This document shows positions 53,526-60,097 of a stretch of 60,097 nt of DNA, piece after piece. The notes under the pieces are model-generated. The model did not search any database. It was given only the letters and a program-made list of their open reading frames with translations, and was not told the origin of the DNA. The stretch is from the NCBI GenBank assembly GCA_947372925.1, contig CANBVQ010000007.1:1-60097 (forward strand), written 5' to 3'. Numbering within the stretch: the first letter of the stretch is position 1; every line of letters starts with the position of its first letter. A program made the position numbers and the translations under genes. The stretch is from Acidimicrobiaceae bacterium (GTDB lineage Bacteria; Actinomycetota; Acidimicrobiia; Acidimicrobiales; RAAP-2).

Positions 53526-55622
53526 TTAGCGATTCGTAGTTTTGATCGCCGGGGCAATGCGGATCGGCTTCACGGGATGCTTCACGAGGTAGTCAAAGGC
53601 CTGAGCCACGACGGGCGCTGCCGAAGATGCTCCGTACCCACCCTTGCCAATGACGCAGAGCACAACGTACTTCGGATGAGGCACTGGACCGAAGGCCACA
53701 AACCAGGCATTGGGCTCTTGTCCCGGAGAGTTCGATGCCGTACCCGTCTTGCCGGCGATCGGAAAATCACGGAGCGAGAAATGGGCGTAACGCGCGAAAG
53801 GGCTGTACGCCGTTCCGTCGGGACTACTCACTACGCCCAAGAGACCCTGCAAGATTGGACCACGGATTCGTTCGGGCAGATTGACGTGACCGAGCACCTT
53901 CGGTCCGTAGGACTGAATGACCTTTCCGCGGGCATCAACGACGGCCGAGACAACTTCGGGAGCGTACCGAGTACCCCCATTGGCAAATGTGGCAAACGCG
54001 TTGGCCATCTCGAGTGGTGTTACGGCGGTTGAGCCTTGGCCGAAGGCCATCTGGAGATTGTCGCCCGTGAACCAGTCCACATTCGGAAAGGCCTTCGGGG
54101 CTTCGGCGTGCAGCGCCTTACGCACTGTTGGTGAGTCGACGCGACCGACATTTTCATTGGGTAGGTCAATCTGCGTTGGTGAGTCGAGGCCGAATTCGGA
54201 CGCGACGTTTTGAATCGGCGTCAGTCCATACCGTCCCGTCTGGCTCCAAAAGAGATAGCCGAGTTGGTAGAAGTAGACGTCGGAACTCACCGTGAGCGCT
54301 CGGGCCAAGTTCACATAGCCGGAGCCCGCTGCTTCGTCACCGTGGAAGACGCAACCGTGATATCCCTGCAGACAGCCCGGAACCTTGTAGGTTCCCTTGT
54401 CGTTGATCACCTTGGACGCAGACTGGATTCCCGTCTGCAGCATGGCGGTGGCCGAAATCATCTTGAAGGTCGAACCTGGGGTGTACTGACCCTGAATAGC
54501 GAAGTTGTTGAAGGCCCCGTTCGACATCAGAGATTGGAAGGTCTTGTTGGAAAGTCCCGTTACGAACTGCGACAGATCGTAACTGGGATAGCTCGACATG
54601 GCCAGAACATGACCGTTGGTGGGGTCGAGCACAATCGCAGCCCCGTTTGGCGCGGGTGGGTACACACCAGATCGACCGTCGATAGTCCGACGCGCTCGCA
54701 AAATGGCCGATTCCAGATAACCATCCAGCGCTTTTTGGAGGCCGGAGTCGAGATTTAAGACGAGCGAGTTGCCAACCTGTGCCGACGAAGTCTTGACGGT
54801 GCCGAGAATGTCTCCTCGGCGGTTGACGCGAAGGACTCGCTTCCCGTCGATGCCACGGAGGTACGTCTCGTAGAACGATTCAATTCCAGCCTTACCAATC
54901 TTGGAGTCCATCTGGTACCCCATATCGGGACGAGAGGCCAACTCATCGCCGTTAATGGGGCCCACGTAGCCCAGCAGGTGTGGGGCCACCTGGCCCCCGA
55001 GCGGATACACACGGTGCGAGACGCGCGTCAAACTCACACCCGGGAATTCCGATTTGTGCAACGTCAGATACTCAATGAGATTGGCGGGGGTGTCCAGAAG
55101 GATCGGTATCGGCTGATAACGGTCGTATCGCAAGTCGCCCAAGATGCGATCAAGCTCCGCATTCGACTTTCCAGTGAGTTCGGCCAGCGCACCCTTCACG
55201 TCGGGGTGCAGCAGTGCTTCGGCGTAGGAGAGTCGCAGCTCTGTCGTCGTGACATTCCCAACGAGCGTTACACCCGTTCGATCTCGGATCTCCCCACGGG
55301 ACGCCGGTATCACGCTCGTGCGTAGAGCGTTATTGCGAGCTGCCTTCAACGAAGCTTCGTGATCGACAACTTGCAGAAAGAAGAGTCGGGTCACTAGGAG
55401 CCCGAGCATCACGGCGAAAGCGCCGCCAATAACGCGCCAACGAACATCGGGTCGGTTGCGCACTTCACCGGGAGGCGCCACGAGGTCGCGAAGCCCCACG
55501 GTCCGTCGTTCATTAATACGGCGCCCACGGCCACGGAAGGGATTGATCGTGTACCACGGCGCCCACCAGCGGCTAAACCTCGGCGCCGTCGATCGGCTAC
55601 GCCAAGGCTTGCGCTTTACCAT
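53526..55622 (-). CDS. mrdA: Penicillin-binding protein 2 (elongasome transpeptidase)
   Basis: A 698-residue membrane-anchored class B PBP that cross-links lateral-wall peptidoglycan. One transmembrane helix is at about residues 64-86. A dimerisation domain is followed by the transpeptidase with S384-x-x-K387 in GSTFK, the SSD motif at 446-448 and K625-T-G in AGKTGTAS. The ATG at 55622 is chosen because it overlaps mreD by seven bases; the longer open frame upstream lies entirely inside mreD. It follows mreB-mreC-mreD, forming the Rod complex set. The usual rodA partner does not follow it. Confidence 0.93.
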   Translation of the reverse strand: MVKRKPWRSRSTAPRFSRWWAPWYTINPFRGRGRRINERRTVGLRDLVAPPGEVRNRPDVRWRVIGGAFAVMLGLLVTRLFFLQVVDHEASLKAARNNALRTSVIPASRGEIRDRTGVTLVGNVTTTELRLSYAEALLHPDVKGALAELTGKSNAELDRILGDLRYDRYQPIPILLDTPANLIEYLTLHKSEFPGVSLTRVSHRVYPLGGQVAPHLLGYVGPINGDELASRPDMGYQMDSKIGKAGIESFYETYLRGIDGKRVLRVNRRGDILGTVKTSSAQVGNSLVLNLDSGLQKALDGYLESAILRARRTIDGRSGVYPPAPNGAAIVLDPTNGHVLAMSSYPSYDLSQFVTGLSNKTFQSLMSNGAFNNFAIQGQYTPGSTFKMISATAMLQTGIQSASKVINDKGTYKVPGCLQGYHGCVFHGDEAAGSGYVNLARALTVSSDVYFYQLGYLFWSQTGRYGLTPIQNVASEFGLDSPTQIDLPNENVGRVDSPTVRKALHAEAPKAFPNVDWFTGDNLQMAFGQGSTAVTPLEMANAFATFANGGTRYAPEVVSAVVDARGKVIQSYGPKVLGHVNLPERIRGPILQGLLGVVSSPDGTAYSPFARYAHFSLRDFPIAGKTGTASNSPGQEPNAWFVAFGPVPHPKYVVLCVIGKGGYGASSAAPVVAQAFDYLVKHPVKPIRIAPAIKTTNR

Positions 55623-56128
55623 CGGTAGCCCTCGACATCGCCGACGAGTCGACGCCCAAACATCGCCGTGAAGCGAATGGCCACCGCAAAAACGATGGCA
55701 TTGACAACCATCGTGGCGCCGAGGTCTCCACGCCAAAATTGGAAGTTTCCGGTGAGTGCCGCGGCGATAGTCAGTACGACTGGAGCGACAAAACCAACGG
55801 CGAGACCGATGGCTGAGGGCATCCACCAGGCCGCCGCCTTGAAGTCACCAATACCTTCGCGACCCAACTGCCCAGCGACGTATCCCACCAGGAGCCCGAG
55901 GGCGATGAAGAGTCCGAACGGCGTGCTGACGTGGGCGTCAAAGAGGGCGCCCGTGGTCGCCCCCGCCAGCATGGCGGGTGGTGTGCCTCCCAGGAGACCG
56001 ACGACCAGCGTCCAGAGCCAAATGCCCATGATCACTACCCCACCAATCCGAAGGCTTGAGAGGACGGACACTTGAATCGCTGTAACAACGATGCTGGACA
56101 CGATTACGCGCACGACCCAGAGGTTCAC
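55616..56128 (-). CDS. mreD: Rod shape-determining protein MreD
   Basis: A membrane protein of about 170 residues with five or six hydrophobic helices (e.g. GVVIMGIWLWTLVVGLLGG and PFGLFIALGLLVGYVAGQLG). It was assigned from its place between mreC and mrdA and its matching size and topology, because MreD sequences diverge strongly. The GTG at 56128 overlaps the mreC stop as GTGA; an in-frame GTG five codons upstream is an alternative. It would link MreC and PBP2 in the elongasome. Confidence 0.85.
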   Translation of the reverse strand: MNLWVVRVIVSSIVVTAIQVSVLSSLRIGGVVIMGIWLWTLVVGLLGGTPPAMLAGATTGALFDAHVSTPFGLFIALGLLVGYVAGQLGREGIGDFKAAAWWMPSAIGLAVGFVAPVVLTIAAALTGNFQFWRGDLGATMVVNAIVFAVAIRFTAMFGRRLVGDVEGYRW

Positions 56129-56943
56129 GTACCGGGCTCCCACGCAATCACCGTGACGTACGAAAGGTTTCGCAGGTCCGCCACCGGCTTGAGTTTGAGG
56201 TCGTACGTCGTGGCACCTGGCGTCAGTGTCACGCCCGAAACTTTGGCCACGGGCAGCCCGGCCGGAAAGAGTCCGCCCTGGAGTCCATTCGTGGCAAAGA
56301 CGGTGCCCGGCGTCAACGTGGCCTTTAAGGGAATAGCGGTCACACTGAGAGCGTGATTGAGGCCCCGGCCACTGACAATGGCGTTGACCTTGCCGTCACC
56401 GAAGGTGCAGCCGACGGAACTCGCGGCATCGGTGAGCAGCTGAATGGTGGCACCGTGCAACGTTGTCGCAACGACCCGCCCAATGAGACCGCCATTACCT
56501 ACAACCGGCATACCGACCAAGACGCCTTCATTGGTGCCCTTGGAGATTCCAATACTGGCAATGAAGTTGGTGGGTGACTGCTCATTCACCTGAGCCGTGA
56601 TGGTCGGGAGATCATTGACGTAAGGAACATCCAGCGTCGCGGAGAGCTGGCGGAGTTGACGATCTATCGCAGCGGACTCGTTCGCTTGAAGTTGCGCTTG
56701 GCCCAATTGGTATCGCAACTGTTTGTTTTGCGCCACAATCTCGGAATAGTTGAGCGCACCGGACGAAAGGTGGCCAATCGGCCGAGCTACCAGCTCAATG
56801 GCCCAAGCAAAGGGCGACACAATGACGTTGCCGGTCGAACGTAGACCACTCGTCACGCCGCCAGTGAACTGGAATGCTCCCAGCATGACAGTGACGACCG
56901 CGAGCCCGGTCAACGCATGACGCCGTCGCTTGGAAATTGCCAT
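56125..56943 (-). CDS. mreC: Rod shape-determining protein MreC
   Basis: A 272-residue protein with one N-terminal transmembrane helix (about residues 10-30), a coiled coil (about 60-100, EIVAQNKQLRYQLGQAQLQANESAAIDRQLRQL) and a two-lobed beta-rich extracytoplasmic domain (GMPVVGNGGLIGRVVATTLHGATIQLLTDAASSVG). It connects MreB filaments to PBP2 activity. It starts three bases after mreB. Confidence 0.93.
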   Translation of the reverse strand: MAISKRRRHALTGLAVVTVMLGAFQFTGGVTSGLRSTGNVIVSPFAWAIELVARPIGHLSSGALNYSEIVAQNKQLRYQLGQAQLQANESAAIDRQLRQLSATLDVPYVNDLPTITAQVNEQSPTNFIASIGISKGTNEGVLVGMPVVGNGGLIGRVVATTLHGATIQLLTDAASSVGCTFGDGKVNAIVSGRGLNHALSVTAIPLKATLTPGTVFATNGLQGGLFPAGLPVAKVSGVTLTPGATTYDLKLKPVADLRNLSYVTVIAWEPGT

Positions 56944-56946
56944 GGA

Positions 56947-57978
56947 CTATCGAGACTGCGTTGTCTTCAACATCTGGTTGAAGTAGTCAATCTCCTCGAG
57001 ACAACGACCACTACCGATGGCCACACAGTTCAATGGGTCTGGCGCGATCACAATCGGCATGTTGGTCTCGGACTGTAAACGGGCATCGAGACCGTGCAGC
57101 AGGGCGCCACCACCGGTAAGAACGATTCCCCGCTCCATGAGGTCGGCGGCCAGTTCTGGTGGCGTGCGGTCCAGGGTGACCTTTACGGCGTCCACGATGG
57201 CCTGTACGGGTTCGCTGATGGCCTCACGAATCTGTTCGGTTGAAATAGAAACCGTCTTCGGCAGACCAGTGACGAGATCTCGACCGCGAATTTCAGCGCG
57301 AAGCTCTTCTTGCAACGGGAAGGCGGATCCCAATTGAATCTTCAGCTCTTCGGCCGTACGTTCACCGAGGGCGAGGCGGAACGTCTTCTTGACGTAGTCC
57401 ACGATGGCCTCATCAAGCTCGTCACCACCCACGCGAATGGACTGACTGGTCACGATGCCGCCGAGAGAGATAACGGCCACTTCAGTCGTACCACCACCAA
57501 TGTCCACGACCATGTTTCCAGTCGGTTCGCTGATAGGCAGTCCGGCACCGATGGCCGCGGCCATCGGTTCTTCAATGATGTAGGCCTTACGAGCACCGGC
57601 GTATTCAGCCGCTTCCGTAACTGCGCGCTTCTCAACGCCGGTAATACCAGAAGGAACGCAGATAACCATGCGCGGCTTGGCGAAGCGGCGCTGGTGTACG
57701 CGATGAATGAAGTAGCGCAACATCGTTTCGCAGATATCGAAGTCGGCGATAACGCCGTCCTTAAGTGGCCGAATGGCCTGAATGTTGCTCGGCGTACGAC
57801 CAATCATGCGCTTCGCTTCTGCGCCTACCGCCAGAGGCTTGCCCGTGAGGACATTGACAGCCACTACCGAAGGCTCGTTGAGAACAATGCCGCGGCCCTT
57901 GACGTACACCAAGGTGTTCGCCGTACCGAGGTCCACAGCCATATCGCGCCCGAGGAGATTAAACCGACTTTCGCCCAT
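56947..57978 (-). CDS. mreB: Rod shape-determining protein MreB
   Basis: A 343-residue actin-like ATPase that orients lateral-wall synthesis. [29 protein letters not shown] forms the phosphate-1 region, [19 protein letters not shown] the phosphate-2 region, and [13 protein letters not shown] the adenosine motif. Presence of the full mreBCD-mrdA set predicts a rod-shaped cell with lateral growth rather than the purely polar growth of mycobacteria and corynebacteria. It lies 86 bases downstream of ndk. Confidence 0.96.
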   Translation of the reverse strand: MGESRFNLLGRDMAVDLGTANTLVYVKGRGIVLNEPSVVAVNVLTGKPLAVGAEAKRMIGRTPSNIQAIRPLKDGVIADFDICETMLRYFIHRVHQRRFAKPRMVICVPSGITGVEKRAVTEAAEYAGARKAYIIEEPMAAAIGAGLPISEPTGNMVVDIGGGTTEVAVISLGGIVTSQSIRVGGDELDEAIVDYVKKTFRLALGERTAEELKIQLGSAFPLQEELRAEIRGRDLVTGLPKTVSISTEQIREAISEPVQAIVDAVKVTLDRTPPELAADLMERGIVLTGGGALLHGLDARLQSETNMPIVIAPDPLNCVAIGSGRCLEEIDYFNQMLKTTQSR

Positions 57979-58064
57979 GAATTAAACCTTGTCTGAAGGC
58001 GCGAAGATGCGCCTAAGTACCACTAAGGCTAGGCGAAACTCAAGGAATTTGGTAGTAGTACCAA

Positions 58065-58475
58065 TTACGCGAGATTTGGGAAGAACAGGGCAATTTCTCG
58101 GGCAGCAGCCTCGGGTGAGTCTGAGCCGTGAATAAGGTTCTCCCCCATCTCAATCGCGAGATCACCGCGAATGGTGCCGGGAGCGGAATCCTTGGGGTTC
58201 GTGGCACCCATGAGGTTGCGAACAACCTTGAAGGTCTCACCCGGCCCCTCGATAACGAGGAGCAGTGCTGGACTCCGGGTAATGAACGCGACCAGGTCGT
58301 TAAAGAATGGCTTTCCGGCGTGTTCGCCGTAGTGCTGCTCGGCCGTAGCACGGTCGATGGTGCGGAGTTCGGCCGCTACGACGCTGAGCTGCTTGCGCTC
58401 CAGGCGAGCGACGATCTCTCCGATGAGACGGCGTTCAACGCCGTCAGGCTTAACGATGACAAAAGTGCGATCCAC
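58065..58475 (-). CDS. ndk: Nucleoside diphosphate kinase
   Basis: A 136-residue enzyme that equilibrates nucleoside triphosphates. The N-terminal RTFVIVKPDGVERRLIGEI and the catalytic histidine in ENLIHGSDSPEAA (about residue 116) are diagnostic. It lies 24 bases after folC and upstream of mreB, a placement typical of actinobacteria. Confidence 0.96.
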   Translation of the reverse strand: MDRTFVIVKPDGVERRLIGEIVARLERKQLSVVAAELRTIDRATAEQHYGEHAGKPFFNDLVAFITRSPALLLVIEGPGETFKVVRNLMGATNPKDSAPGTIRGDLAIEMGENLIHGSDSPEAAAREIALFFPNLA

Positions 58476-58499
58476 GAATGAAAATCTAACAGAGGTTGA

Positions 58500-59825
58500 C
58501 TACCGGTGTTGATGGGGCAGCGCCAGAAGGCCGGCTCGAACATCTCCAACCAAATAGAGACTCCCCGCCACAATGACTTGATCATCCTCACCGGAGAGTT
58601 CGCGGGCGTGCCGCACGGCTTCGCGAGGATCGAGAACCACGGTCGCGTGGGCCCCTCGGCTCACGATGTACTCCGCAATGATGTCAGCCTTTTGTGTTCG
58701 CGGTGACAGCGGTTCACAGACAATGAATTCATCAACCCCAATGGCCAACAGCGGCTCAATCATGTCGGCAATCTCTCGACCCGTCAACATACCCAGGACC
58801 ACGCGTCGCTGTCCCGCGAGATGGAAGGCCTCTTCCAACGTCTCGGCCAGAGAGATGACGCCAGCGGGATTATGCGCTCCATCGATCAAGATGAGCGGGT
58901 AATGCTCCAGCACTTCCATCCGACCGGCCATGGAGGCCAGTCCGAACACGGCTTCCACGACATCTTCCGTTATGGCGCGACCCAAGAAGGTCTCCGTGGC
59001 GACAAGGGCGGTGAGGGCATTCATACCTTGATGGATACCGTGAAGTGTCAAGAGCACTTGGTGGTACTCCCCCATGGGCGTGTGCATGTCGAGCATGCGT
59101 CCACCGACAGCCAAATCGTTACGTTCGAGGGCAAAGTCTCGACCTAGGCGAATAAGGGGCGAACCCAGTTCGGCCACCCGGGCTTCGGCAATCTCCACCA
59201 CGGTCTCATTAATCGTGCCGAGGACGGCAATGCCACTCGAGCGAAAGATTCCAACCTTGTCGGACGCGATTTCGGCGACCGAGTTGCCGAGTACGGCCGT
59301 GTGATCAAGTGACACATTGGTCAGCACCGATACGTCGGCATCAATCACGTTGGTCGAGTCCCAGGTGCCACCCATGCCTACTTCAATGACCGCAACGTCA
59401 ACACCCATATCGGAGAAGTGCAGGAAAGCGGCCACGGTGAGGAGTTCAAATCGAGTGAGAACAATTCCGGTAGCTGTCTCCACGTCGGCGAGTCGCGAAA
59501 TCAACATCGTGAACTGCTCGTCACGAACCGGCTCCCCGTTGAGAAGGATCCGCTCATTGACACGGTGCAAGTCGGGTGAGACGAAGGTGCCAACGCTTAA
59601 TCCCCACTCGTGCAGCAGATTGCTAATGAGCGTGGTAGTCGTTCCCTTGCCGTTGGTTCCCGTGACGTGAATCTTGGGGTAGTCGTGATGGGGATCGGCG
59701 AGAGCGGCCAACGTATCGTGAATCGGCTGCAGCGTCGGCACATCGGACCGGTTAGGGGCAACCTTTTCGAAGTCGATATGACTTTCCAACCAAGCGTTCG
59801 CCTGAGCGAGTCGAGTAAACCGCAC
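58500..59825 (-). CDS. folC: Dihydrofolate/folylpolyglutamate synthase
   Basis: A 441-residue Mur-ligase-fold enzyme that adds glutamates to folates. The ATP-binding HVTGTNGKGTTTTLI motif is at about residues 53-67, SPDLHRVNERI follows near 80, and FLHFSDMGVDVAVIEVGMGGTWDSTNVIDADVSVLTNVSLDHTAVLG near 130-180. The C-terminal part includes LILIDGAHNPAGVISLAETL. It lies four bases after clpX. Confidence 0.95.
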   Translation of the reverse strand: MRFTRLAQANAWLESHIDFEKVAPNRSDVPTLQPIHDTLAALADPHHDYPKIHVTGTNGKGTTTTLISNLLHEWGLSVGTFVSPDLHRVNERILLNGEPVRDEQFTMLISRLADVETATGIVLTRFELLTVAAFLHFSDMGVDVAVIEVGMGGTWDSTNVIDADVSVLTNVSLDHTAVLGNSVAEIASDKVGIFRSSGIAVLGTINETVVEIAEARVAELGSPLIRLGRDFALERNDLAVGGRMLDMHTPMGEYHQVLLTLHGIHQGMNALTALVATETFLGRAITEDVVEAVFGLASMAGRMEVLEHYPLILIDGAHNPAGVISLAETLEEAFHLAGQRRVVLGMLTGREIADMIEPLLAIGVDEFIVCEPLSPRTQKADIIAEYIVSRGAHATVVLDPREAVRHARELSGEDDQVIVAGSLYLVGDVRAGLLALPHQHR

Positions 59826-59829
59826 GGGG

Positions 59830-60097
59830 TTAGCTGGCGCGACGGGCGCGCGTCGCCTTGCGCATCGTCAAGACGGGTGGCTCTTCCTTGCGGACTGCCG
59901 CGGCCGTCACGGTGCATCGCACGACATCCTTGCGACCGGGGAGGTCAAACATGGTGTCCAGCAGGACGTCTTCCAAGATGGACCGCAGTCCACGGGCGCC
60001 AGTTCCCCGAGTGAGGGCTAGGGCCGCGACCGCGTCAAGCGCCTCGGGTTCGAACTCGAGTTCGACGCCGTCCATTTCAAAGACCCTCTGATACTGC
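59830..60097 (-). CDS. clpX: ATP-dependent Clp protease ATP-binding subunit ClpX, C-terminal part
   Basis: The last 88 or so residues of ClpX; the 5' part lies beyond the window. [24 protein letters not shown] and [26 protein letters not shown] match the small AAA+ domain that completes the ClpX nucleotide site. After it comes a basic tail ending [12 protein letters not shown]. It precedes folC on the same strand. Confidence 0.93.
   Translation of the reverse strand, partial: QYQRVFEMDGVELEFEPEALDAVAALALTRGTGARGLRSILEDVLLDTMFDLPGRKDVVRCTVTAAAVRKEEPPVLTMRKATRARRAS

Noticed and set aside
55623-55826. Upstream extension of the mrdA frame
   Set aside because: The extension lies inside mreD in another frame and is rich in Arg, Cys and His; the ATG at 55622 gives a normal PBP2 N terminus.

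Overview
The window reads as a stretch of an actinobacterial chromosome (about 57-58% G+C by eye). The evidence is RNase J plus an RNase E/G-type enzyme, monomeric NADP isocitrate dehydrogenase, class II DAHP synthase, an MtrA/MtrB-like pair followed by a GerMN-type lipoprotein, and the gene orders rpsB-tsf-pyrH-frr-cdsA-dxr and ndk/rng/rplU/rpmA/obg/proB/proA. A deep-branching class such as Acidimicrobiia would fit, but that placement is an inference. I see no rRNA, tRNA, CRISPR array, insertion sequence or prophage. Almost all of the DNA is coding, and many genes overlap by 1-17 bases.

Layout. 1-639 is the 3' part of a siderophore-interacting flavoprotein gene. 636-11998 (minus strand) carries the usual rpsO-pnp-dapB-dapA-rnj backbone, interrupted by a large YfhO-type membrane protein, a regulator with two TetR domains and a zeta-like toxin/ParD-like antitoxin module. 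12167-17155 is a compact catabolic island: extradiol dioxygenase, SDR-like protein, flavin monooxygenase and FAH-type hydrolase, with a divergent TetR regulator. It sits, with icd, between rpsO and ribF, which are often close neighbours in actinobacteria. 17165-36738 (minus strand) is a long information-processing and envelope block: xerC, rpsB, tsf, pyrH, frr, cdsA, dxr, rseP-like, ispG, proS, rimP, nusA, ylxR, infB, rbfA, truB, ribF. It joins ribosome assembly, translation initiation, isoprenoid and phospholipid synthesis, and site-2 proteolysis.

36797-39347 (plus) is a sensor cassette: response regulator, histidine kinase and small lipoprotein. 39344-40491 (minus) holds rsfS, a small membrane protein and nadD. 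40543-41898 (plus) is DAHP synthase. 41930-50078 (minus) holds an obg-proB-proA-MoxR-VWA-phosphatase run with nearly every junction overlapping, preceded by a class III aminotransferase. 50280-50567 (plus) is an HU-family protein, separated from rpmA by two strong hairpins. 50737-60097 (minus) is the elongation and cell-shape block: clpX (partial), folC, ndk, mreB, mreC, mreD, mrdA, an unclear 0.5 kb interval, rng, rplU, rpmA.

The observations most worth checking are: the SDR-like protein that lacks the catalytic Tyr and Lys inside an aromatic-type catabolic operon; the toxin/antitoxin module with a perfect 17-base operator-like palindrome; the terminator-like hairpin inside the rimP-nusA-infB leader; the tandem TetR protein cotranslated with dapB; the miniature LpqB-like lipoprotein; and the interval after mrdA, where an ORF is interrupted by a single stop codon.
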